Assembly: GCA_029204225.1 (NCBI GenBank)
Contig: CM055108.1
Coordinates: forward strand, 20,469,644 to 20,533,643
Direction of reading: 5' to 3'
From: Diphasiastrum complanatum
Taxonomy: Eukaryota; Streptophyta; Lycopodiopsida; Lycopodiales; Lycopodiaceae
DNA length: 64,000 bases
Under the pieces are notes generated by a model. The model made no database searches. It saw nothing but the letters and a program-made list of their open reading frames with translations, and had not been told where the DNA came from. Of this stretch, positions 55,515 to 64,000 are shown piece after piece. The translations under genes and the position numbers were made by a program. Position 1 is the first letter of the stretch. Every line of letters begins with the position of its first letter.

Positions 55515-56230
55515 AAAAAAAAGCAGTGAAAGAGTAACATTATCAATTGATACTTGGATCTCTCATGTATGCAATGGTCTGTACAAGACCTGATATCGCT
55601 TTTGCAGTTAGCTCACTTGGCCAATTCATGGCCAATCCTGGCATGACCCATTGGAAGGCTCTTATAAGAGTCATGAGATATATTCGAGCTACAACGGACT
55701 AATGCATCTCCTATGGAGAAGTCAACAACAACAATCTTCATTAGCTCAGTGGATATTCTGATGCAAGCTGGGGAGGAGATGTAGATATTTGTAAATCCAC
55801 ATCTGGATTTACATTCTTCCTCAACGACAGTCCTATATCTTGGAACAGTCATAAGCAAACTTCTATTGCTCTTTCATCTACAAAAGCAGAGTATATTGTT
55901 GCTTCTCAATCTATTAAAGAAGCATTTTGGGAAATTTATTGTCAGACATTAGTTTGAACCAGTACACCCCGACAATAATCATATTTTGTGATAATCAGAG
56001 TGTCATCGCCTTATCGGCCAACCCTAGATTTCACTCTAGGAGTAAGCACATTGAGATTTGATATCATTATGTCAGGGGCAAGATTCTCGACAGAGAGGTA
56101 AGCTTAATGTACTGTTTTATGTAGGACATGGTTGCAGATGTGTTCACCAAGGCATTGAGCATTGATGTATACAAGAAATTTTGTGCATTGCTTAGTCTGA
56201 AGATCAAAGCATTCATGGATCCATATTAAG
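55515..56230 (+). pseudogene. Copia C1-type RT end and RNase H
   Basis: Plus strand with stops: GSLMYAMVCTRPDIAFAVSS (about 55550-55610), LSGYSDASWGGDVDICKSTS (55740-55800, first catalytic Asp), SSTKAEYIVASQ, IFCDNQSVIALSANPRFHSR (55983-56042) and MVADVFTKALSIDVYKKF (56128-56182). The purine tract TAAGAGGGGG is at 56227-56236. Confidence 0.85.
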
Positions 56231-56236
56231 AGGGGG

Positions 56237-56640
56237 TGTTGGATTTAGCTCCTCTACTCTCCTAAATCCCATGTTAATCTAGTTTCATTCATAATGCTGC
56301 ATGTTTACTTGCATTGTCGCGCAACTCAACTACTAAAGACAAGCAAGTGAAGAAGGCCGACATATCGAAGTAACTCGACTTATTGGGTAGACCCAACTTG
56401 GCCGACTTATCGGAAAAACCTTACTTATCCGACATATCAAGAAAGTCCAACTTATCGAGCCTCCTCACACTCACCTTCTATACTGTGCAACTAACTTGAC
56501 AATGACAGCAGCCACGATCTTATTTTTTATGGCACAACAGCTCCACGCCGTCTTTTATACACCCATCTGCACAAATGTAAATTGTATATAGATCATCGTA
56601 ATCTATTCAGTAGTTAACAAGTTAATGAGACAGACACTGT
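56237..56640 (+). repeat. Copia C1-type 3' LTR, truncated
   Basis: Starts TGTTGGATTTAGC and follows the LTR at 27555 (TTAATCTAGTTTCATTCATA, TCGCGCAAC, GTAAATTGTATATAG) to about 56640. It also has a run of CGACATATCGR/CGACTTATCGG units at about 56350-56460. Confidence 0.8.
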
Positions 56641-56644
56641 AGAT

Positions 56645-57180
56645 GCTTTCATGCATCGATTTTTTTCTTCAGACGGATTGTTAGTAATAAGCTTTTGTAT
56701 ATAGAGTAGAAGTTTCTCTCAATTCTCTCCAAACTAGATCACCCAGCTCACACATTTTGAAGGAACTATTGTTAGCATTATGTCTCACCCTGAATAACTT
56801 ATCTCCCTCCAGAAGTTGTTTGTAAAAATAGTGAGAATAGAAGCAATGGTGGAAAACCTTGTCTCTGTTTAGCTGACAAAAATCTATAGGTAGGAGTAGT
56901 TCTAGTAGTCTCATGTCTGTCATGATAGTCCCGGGGCATCTTGTTCCAGTAGCACTCTATAGTTGCATAGAATGTGTTGCTATTAAGATCCATGATGTAT
57001 TCACTTTGATATAGATCAATGCTTTTACTCTAAACCCTTCATTGTCAATTTCTATAGCTAAATCCTCTATTCTTACACTGTTGATGGTGGTATCTGGAGT
57101 CAACAGCTCCACTACTAGCCAACCAAAAATCCTGACAACATGACAATCTCTTCTATTGAGATATAAGCCATGCACTGGCT
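56645..57180 (-). pseudogene. Unidentified coding remnant
   Basis: Three overlapping minus-strand frames fit one broken protein. 57175-56957 reads LNRRDCHVVRIFGWLVVELL and INSVRIEDLAIEIDNEGFRV. 56993-56799 and 56923-56681 continue with YWNKMPRDYHDRHETT and FKMCELGDLVWRELRETSTL. The pattern of hydrophobic strands and acidic turns looks like a real domain, but I cannot name it. It is flanked by a copia LTR on the left. Confidence 0.3.
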
Positions 57181-58009
57181 ACCTTTCTCACATGTTCTTA
57201 AGCTCTCTAGGGTGCACTTATCACCAAATATTCTCCCTCTCTCTTGATTGACATTCACTCATACTTGCCCCCTATGAGAGAAGTAGGCTAGAACTACATT
57301 TTTAGAGGTGTCTCATACTTCTACGATTCTAGGACTATCTTGTCAAATGATCTTTGTAGGATTTTATGTGACAAGGATGTTCTCATAATCATCTACTAGT
57401 ACTAATGTGATAAACAATCATGGTCTAAAGCCATCTCTTCTAATTCAAGTGATATTGTGAAGTCTCCTCTTACATTTTGATGAAAGGGCTTTGCAGGAGA
57501 TTCTTGCTATTATCAATATATCAGCCTCACACATAATATTCTCTCATTCATAGTCTTAGTTTCACAATGCTCTTATGCAAGTATGCACAAGTTCCACATT
57601 TTTGCTTGGCTCTCCAATAGTTGTTAGCTGGCCTCGTAGCTCCTTGATGTGTGTCAAGATCATGTACTTTTATTCTCCTCCATATGTATTGTGTTCAACT
57701 TACGGTTCTTAAAAACATTGTGCATGAAGGATTTATAGTTTGATATTGTGTTCTCAATGCATCCTCATGTCATAAGACCGCATATTTGCAGGTGTGGTTG
57801 TTGATATCCCAAAGTTCTCTTTCCATGCGGATGCTTTTCATCTTGAACTTATGTAAGGTTGTAGTTAGAAAAACCATCCAATCTACTACCTTCACCTAGC
57901 ATAGAATCATTCAAATTTGCCATCATGAAACGATGTAGCCATAGGCTAAAAAGAGTGTTTTCAGGTTAATGGCGATGCCAGAAAACCACAATCTATCAAA
58001 TTTTCTTAC
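57181..58009. other. No recognisable gene
   Basis: Only short frames. CT-rich words are present but no repeat or element motif was found. Confidence 0.5.
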
Positions 58010-58270
58010 GAGGCCCCGTAGTTGCTTAGGTGGCAAATTTGCGAACAAGATTTCCGTAAAATGCACCATGTATTGTCAACTTCGGCCTCCCTAAAAGGGA
58101 CAAATCGCTTATGGGATTCATTGAACACATTCTCTACGATTATCACTCTGTTTTTACTGTTCCACTTGCAAGTACAATCCAAGTGCCTTTCATTTGGTCA
58201 AAATAGGCCCAATAACAAGGAAATAAGGGCCTTCTGATTTTGTTTTAGCTAAACCTTCACCCATGAATTT
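58010..58270. repeat. Dispersed repeat, copy 2
   Basis: Diverged relative of 49830-50040 in the same orientation. See that entry for the shared phrases. Confidence 0.5.
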
Positions 58271-59733
58271 TTTAAATGAATTGTCCAATTTGAACTTTGG
58301 GTCCCTTCAACCAATTTCATTTGAAAATTCTTAATGAAAATTCTTAAAATATGCACTTTAGTGCCCTTCGTACCCTTTCATCTACTATCCAACTACTAGT
58401 TCAGGCTCAGTAGGTAGTAGTCCCCTTCCGTCTAGGAACCTAGAGAGGAAAAGAACCATAAAAGAAACGGTTAAAGATTAAATTTGTAACTTAATTCACC
58501 TTCAAGATATCAAACTTGCGAACTATCAAGTATGGTCAAGTCTTGCAACAATTTTGCAACAAACATGATCAATTGGCACGCCTAACAGCATTCCATTTTC
58601 TATTAGCACCCTACCAAAAAAATGTGGATCAAATCACCAATGCTACAACATTGGCCTTTCTACAAAGTGGGGACCAAATCGATGATCCATTTGCACTTGT
58701 TTATCAACCATCATGTTGGCAATCTACCTACGTGGTAGGTAGCAATGATCAACAATGTCACCAACTCAACACAAATGCAATAGCCTTGAGTGTGAGTTAA
58801 AAACCAAAAATGGCTCAACTAGCTAGTTTTAGACTCATCTTGTTCTCCAAACAAATTTGATATACATCCCTCAATCCTTTGAACTTCCTGTATCATTCCA
58901 TTTCAGAAAATACTTCTATGTTTTAATAGATTTGATACACCATAAACTTCACACAAGATTATGATGAACAACTAATGCATATACCAAATCATAGAGTTTA
59001 AAATCATTCCCAATTTCTCCTTTCAACCAAAAAAATATGTTTGCTCTCAAATTAATTGCTCTAGTAACTAGAACCAAAAATTGTGAAACTAAGGCACATT
59101 CGGGTCACATGCATTAAGAACATAACATTACAAGGGAAGAAAAACAAGAAAAATTCACATTTCATCACTTCAACTTCCTCAAAGCTTGAATATTAGCATA
59201 GCTACTCAGTTGACATTAAAAAAGGAGTGTAACTTGTAACATTTAACAATAAAGTAAAATTATCATTTTGAAAGCAAAAATTTAGAGACAGATTTTAAAT
59301 TCTAGTATAGCAAAGTATCACTTTGAATGTTTCTAAAGTTCATCTATGAGGGGCTTATCAGATATCTCGATTTGGTAACTCTCGTGTAAATAAGTTATAG
59401 CAATGGAATTATATGCAATATACTTGATCCCCCCAAACTTGAGTGCAAGTGGAGAAAGTGCACACGTTATCCTTTGCTACATCCTCAAAGTTTTACTTTC
59501 TACTTAATGTTAAGGTTCAGCTTCCATTTCTCTCGAGTCAGCAAGTTGGGCATGTACTATGTGCCAGCAGAAGAAGTTCCGATTTAATCTTTCTAAGTAG
59601 CTTGCAAATATGCACAAGGCCTTGGGCGTGCATACAGCCAGAGATCACAACTGAGCCAAGTCTTGAGGAATAACATATTGAACTTGAAACATAACACAGT
59701 GATTAGATCAGATAAAAGCAAACTCAAGATGTA
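58271..59733. other. No recognisable gene
   Basis: AT-rich. One 94-codon frame (58516-58800) has no motif and a composition like its surroundings, so I do not call it. Confidence 0.5.
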
Positions 59734-60029
59734 TAGGAAATCAAAGTACCACCAAGATCCTTCTAACATTCAATCTCCATATACAAGAAGAAGAAGAAGA
59801 AGAGGAAGAGGGAGAGGGTTAGGCGCCCTCAAGGAGAGAGAAAATAGTAGCAATGCTTGAAAGGGAATGAATTACAAATGAACACTAGATACATATAAAT
59901 AGGCCTTCCAAGGGACTAGACTCTTCCAAACTCCAAGTTCTAGAACCTTCCAAGACCCAATACTAATTATAGGGCACCCCCAAAAGTCAAGATAGGGTCT
60001 CTTAACATAATTAGATTTTACTTGGACCA
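59734..60029 (-). repeat. 3' LTR of the gag-only element
   Basis: 296 bp, matching 61748-62041 along its length (TAGGAAATCAA to CTTGGACCA), including a GAAGAAGAAGAGGAAGAGG run and TACATATAAATAG, a possible TATA box in U3 on the other strand. Confidence 0.9.
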
Positions 60030-60987
60030 CCATCACATCCTCCCGAATCTTACTATCAATGATCTGCTCACCAACACTAGGTAAAACAATACCGTCATCA
60101 TAAGAAGTAAGCATCAAAACATGAAAATCAGCATAAGGTACTGATTTTGGTGAGGCATATGTGTTTCCTCCGAGGTAAAAAGATGCTTTGCTATCCCACA
60201 AAGACTTGGACAACCAACAAGAGGCTGTAGCACGCTGTCCAACAGCCACAAAATCACCAACACTTTGTTGTCCAAAGTGTTCCAAATGTGGACCTTGCTG
60301 TCCAAAAACCTTTCGCAGGCCGTTCCCGATGCATAATAGGATGCTCACGATGTAACATAGGCTGAAAATGATCAATAAACCATGGCTGAATCTGGTGTCC
60401 ACTATTTTCTAGAAAAAAACCAACAACTTGCCACTTTGAACACCCAAAAAATCCAGCAACACTCCACTTTGAACCAATGTACTAATTGACATGATTTTTT
60501 CCCCTCCTCCATTAGTACAAAATGGCTTCAAAGAATGCTTGATTTCAGCCTTTTCCAAAACATTATCTTGAGAAGCTTGCCCATAAAGTTCTTCACTAAT
60601 GCATCCATCATTTGCAACAAATGGCTCAAGAGAAGAAGAATGCTTTACCATACCAACATTCCGATGCAAACTTGTACTTGTAGAAAGACAATGATCAAAC
60701 TTTGCATGACTTCGCTCTTCTACCTTCAAAGAGGATGAAGTGGAGAGGAGAAAGCATGATGATGGATCCTTTATTCGGTACATCTTTAAAAGTGTTTCCC
60801 AAGCACTTTTAGAGGTCTTGCAAATTTTCAAATGATATAAGATAGATCTTGTTACCGATAAAATCTTGATCATCACGTCGATGCAAAATCTCAACTTGCA
60901 ACTCCATGTAGAATAGTTGATGTCATCCAACATATCTTCACCTGAACAGGTACGAATTGCTCTCAAATCTCTTGCCATAAGAACCAA
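59872..60987 (-). pseudogene. Copia-like gag of the compact element
   Basis: One reading frame of 372 codons from ATG 60987, broken by a single TAG at 60409-60411. The first 80 residues match copia-type gag: MLDDINYSTWSCKLRFCIDV (NY..W start), then LKICKTSKSAWETLLKMYRI. The middle is Ser-rich. After the stop the frame goes on through GVGEQIIDSKIREDVMVVQV-like sequence, crosses the purine tract and enters the 3' LTR before stopping at 59872. No zinc knuckle is seen. A frame running from gag straight into the LTR means pol was removed long ago or never present. The ORF would make a particle protein only. Confidence 0.65.
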
Positions 60988-61747
60988 CCAAGAAAATAAA
61001 TTTTTTCAAATCCTAAATGTGCCCTAAATAGGAACTCGCCCTCCTACAAGTCTTGTGTGCTGAAAATTTCAGCCTGAAATTGCAGTACAAACTCAAAAAC
61101 CAGCAAGCAAAGACTTAGGTTAGCCTCCAACAAAGCTTTTTCCGGAACCCTTCTTTCTTGTCAACAAGTGTGAACAATAATACACACACGGATAGGGCTG
61201 TTGCAACACCCTACAAATGGTAATATGCTGTCCAATTTTCAGCCTTGGAATGTGATCGAATTATCACAAAAAAATTAGCGCCTTCTTCTACACCTGGAAA
61301 CAAGCAAAAAGAAGCGGATCTTTACTTTGTAAAATCAGCAAGAGTGTTGATTTTCCAGCCAAATCAAAAGAATAGAAATTGCTTGTAAATGGGCGCCCTC
61401 CTGCAAAGGAGCAAATCTGAAAAATAGGACAGCAGCGGACCAACGGAAGTAGGATAAACCTACACGGATGTGGGCGACCTAAAAGTAGTCCCGAAGAAGA
61501 TAATTAATGGCGCCTTCCTGCAACCTGAAAAATCAACAAACAACAACCTGATTTTTGGGCGCCCAAAATCCTGTTATCTTCTTTGATGTGTGGCGCCCTC
61601 CTGCAAAAAGGAAAAGAGTCAAAAAACGGATCTTTACTCCAAAAAATCAACAAAGGTGCTGAATTTTTGTGATCCCTAAGTGAAGACGATCTCTTTTGGT
61701 AGGGCGCCCTAAATCAAGCATAGAAGATCCATGGCTCTGATACCACG

Positions 61748-62041
61748 TAGGAAATCAAGGTACCACCAAGATCCTTCTAACATTCAATCTCCATATACAA
61801 GAAGAAGAAGAAGAGGAAGAGGGAGAGGGTTAGGCGCCCTCAAGGAGAGAGAAAGTAGTAGAAGTGCTTGAAAGGGAATGAATTACAAATGAACACTGGG
61901 TACATATAAATAGACCTTCCAAGGGCCTAGACTATTCCTAACTCTAAGTTCTAGAACCTTCCAAGACCCACTACTAATTATAAGGCACCCCCAAAAGTCA
62001 AGATAGGGTCTCTTAACATAATTAGACTTTACTTGGAACCA
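61748..62041 (-). repeat. 5' LTR of the gag-only element
   Basis: 294 bp, close partner of 59734-60029. On the minus strand it is followed by CG and then the primer-binding site at 61733-61745. Confidence 0.9.
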
Positions 62042-62336
62042 CAAATTACTACTGGACCAAAATTGAGTCCAACTCAACTAAAACTGACTTAACATGGTCT
62101 AAATAATAAACGTAATCCATGGTTACACAAGTCTCGACCTTTTGGGCCAAAGTAACCTATGGGAAACTAACATTATCATTTATTACTTCTAACAAGATGT
62201 ACATAGTAGGACAGTTTATTGATTGATACATGCATATGTTGACACAAGCAAGTAATAACTTTGATTTTGAAACATATTTAACATGCAAGATGTACCGCGT
62301 CAAAGATGCCACTTGATCATAAGTTCAGATGAAACC

Positions 62337-62342
62337 TTTATT
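62337..62342 (-). promoter_or_regulatory. Candidate LARP6 polyadenylation signal
   Basis: AATAAA on the minus strand, about 550 bp downstream of the LARP6 stop and before the first transposon. Plausible by position only. Confidence 0.4.
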
Positions 62343-62890
62343 ACAACCATCTACAATGTCAATATAAACTTGAAATCATACAATTATTTAAACACTCCTT
62401 GACAGTTTTTATGGACACTGGGATGATATTTCCAGAACACAGTTGCCAAGGACAAGATTGACCAGATATTGACCACCTAAGAAGAAGCCACATTCGGCAC
62501 AACAGCAGCATCTGAAGTTGACACACACATTGTTGTTTGTTTGCAAATTCCAGAATTCCATTATTTGGCTTAGCCTACAATATGTTCCTGTATTTGCTGA
62601 TTTGAAATGTATTCAGTGTGATTTTAAATCTCATCCATTCCATTCCCACATTCCTTGTAAGGAACAGCTAAGCACAGGCTTAGAGCACCTGTCTTAAATG
62701 TGACACAATTCCAAATGTGTGCACCGTCCTCCTACTTCACCCCCAAAAAACCTTCTCAGAATCAGGAAGACTTCTTCCCACAACCAAATGAAGGGAAAGC
62801 TTATCACATATAACATAAAGCTCACTAGCCTTGAAAGTGTTACATTCTGAAAGAAAATTCGCACCAAATTGCAGAAACCATGTAGCTAAT

Positions 62891-63853
62891 CTAGGATATC
62901 TCAGAGGACAACAATTTGCCACGACCAAAGGTGAACCCCCGAGTTCCATCAGGCATACGAGGTCCTGGAGGAGGTTTTCCTATGAAGTCACTAGTTAAAG
63001 GGCTACTAGTTTGTGGGGGTGTTCCTGGTAAGTGACCTCGACCAGTGTTAGTGATATACTGACCACTTCCTCTGCCCCTTCCCCGGTTGCGTCCTCTTCC
63101 TCTTCTTCCTCCATCTTTTTCATAGGATACAACATCTCCCTGTGCAGCACATTTCAGCTGATTAGTAACAAAAATGGTAGTATCTAGCCAGCAGCACAGT
63201 CAATTGACAGAAAAAATTGATGTCTATCACACCAGATACTCCTCTGATGCTTCAGTTTGTTGGCCAGGCTCATCCCCAGACTTATCAAGGGATCCATCAC
63301 CAGTTGCAGCATCTTCTTCTATCTCGTTACCTTCAACAGCATCAGTTCCCAATTTTCTACCTTTTATGAGGTACTGGTGGCCATATTTGCCCTGAAACTG
63401 TTACATGCTACCAAAATAAGACAATCAGCTTATCGGGTACACCATAAAGGTACAACTTTTAACATTTCAAATGACCTTGCACATTTACAGACTTGCTTAG
63501 ACCACAAACATAAAGCTCCTTACAGTTCGTCGTATGAGTAGCCGGACACGAAGTCCACTTCTCCAATTGCGTTCATCAGTCAATTCTGCAACCTGTGATA
63601 ATGTTGGATGAAACAACCTCCAGATTTTAATGTGAGAAGTAACAGAGAAGTGCTTTAGATCCTTACTTTACCATTGTTAATGTGATTAGCAAGTGTACTA
63701 GCTGACATACTATTGTCCTTTAGAAACCACAAACTCGTTATCCATCCAATGGGAAAAAAGAAACCAGTAACCAAGAATGATAATATGGCCAAACTGGATA
63801 CTTACAGCCCTTTCTGCTTCCTCTACAGATTCATATTCCACCAAAGCATGTAG
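62891..63853 (-). CDS. LARP6: La-related protein 6, 3' half (four exons; 5' part outside the window)
   Basis: Exons, each starting and ending in phase 0: 63806-63853, 63524-63592, 63233-63391 and 62891-63139, with AG acceptors throughout and GT donors (GTAAGT, GTAAGG; the third, GTGTGA, is weak). Exons 1-2 give LHALVEYESVEEAERA and VAELTDERNWRSGLRVRLLI, the end of the RRM-like domain that follows the La motif. Exon 3 is an acidic linker. Exon 4 carries an Arg-Gly-rich stretch (RRGRGRNRGRGRGSG) and ends with GPRMPDGTRGFTFGRGK, the SUZ-C/LSA motif diagnostic of LARP6, and the stop at 62891-62893. LARP6 binds RNA and poly(A)-related complexes and acts in mRNA translation and storage. The La motif and first RRM strands must lie right of position 64000. 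The unbroken exons show a living host gene. Confidence 0.93.
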
Positions 63854-64000
63854 CTGCAACAAAGGCCAGCATAAGAAATCACCAACAAGGGCAAAATCTT
63901 TGAAAACTAATAATTTTGCTTCGCATGCTATTCGTCCACACATCTATGGATATGTTCTTGTCTTGTGACATAAAAGCTAGGTGCCAAAAGCTTCAAAAAC

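Larger units (their letters stand above)
59734..62041 (-). mobile_element. Gag-only LTR retrotransposon, 2.3 kb
   Basis: Minus-strand element. 5' LTR 61748-62041, primer-binding site TGGTATCAGAGCC at 61733-61745, a 1.7-kb internal region with a single gag-like frame, purine tract GGGAGGATGTGA (60033-60044), 3' LTR 59734-60029. No protease, RT or integrase remains. No convincing target duplication: the flanks ATTTG and TACAT do not match, perhaps because of end mutations. The start of the 5' LTR lies about 300 bp beyond the likely LARP6 polyadenylation site. Confidence 0.88.

Noticed and set aside
59734-62045. Target-site duplication for the gag-only element
   Set aside because: The five bases on either side do not match in any reasonable placement of the ends.
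63174-63541. Plus-strand frames of 73 and 94 codons
   Set aside because: Antisense to LARP6 exons.
63710-63943. Minus-strand frame with a start Met ahead of LHALVEYESV
   Set aside because: The upstream residues are translated intron; the exon begins after the TTGCAG acceptor at 63854-63855.

Overview
The window is a piece of a large, repeat-rich land-plant nuclear genome. The evidence is: (i) LTR retrotransposons of both plant types, Ty1/copia and Ty3/gypsy, most of them primed from a tGGTATCAGAGC initiator-Met-type site; (ii) a plant hAT transposon; (iii) the 3' half of a spliced La-related protein 6 (LARP6) gene. The lineage cannot be fixed from the sequence. The density of old nested LTR elements and the secreted 3D-domain protein make me lean towards a seed-free plant such as a fern or lycophyte, but that is inference. 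No prokaryotic operon, CRISPR array, rRNA or convincing tRNA gene was seen.

Layout. 1-7.5 kb: a gypsy-type tail followed by four copies, in both orientations, of one LTR family (TGTTGTAAAG...GCGCTACA, rich in GGCGCC palindromes), two of which bracket a 2-kb non-coding internal domain. 7.5-11 kb: a second gypsy element (LTR, minisatellite leader, gag, protease) cut off by a copia element. 11-34.5 kb: a mosaic of truncated copia elements on both strands. It includes a clean nested insertion (23139-26374, 5-bp duplication GCAGA) that splits an older copia integrase, several head-on chimeric joints, and a small gypsy integrase scrap. 34.5-36.4 kb: a cluster of identical palindromes and a hAT-like scrap. 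36.4-41.2 kb: a 4.8-kb hAT element with 8-bp target duplication, terminal inverted repeats and a deleted transposase; a paralogous empty site lies 0.9 kb downstream. 41.2-43.6 kb: a possible C2H2 fragment and one intact single-exon gene (42930-43559) for a secreted or membrane-anchored protein with a 3D (Asp-Asp-Asp) domain. 44.9-57.2 kb: more copia/gypsy wreckage, including a 1.2-kb solo LTR (duplication CCTTC) inside a copia RT, a 1.1-kb LTR carrying a 73-unit TC microsatellite, and an in-frame copia-gypsy reverse-transcriptase chimera that leads into a nearly complete gypsy RT-RNaseH-integrase. 59.7-62.0 kb: a compact gag-only LTR element. 62.3-64 kb: LARP6, minus strand, with its upstream exons outside the window.

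The genes do not form a pathway. Only two loci look like host genes under constraint: LARP6 and the 3D-domain protein. Everything else is transposable-element sequence at various stages of decay; the informative content is the insertion and recombination history, much of which can be read base by base from target-site duplications and interrupted reading frames.
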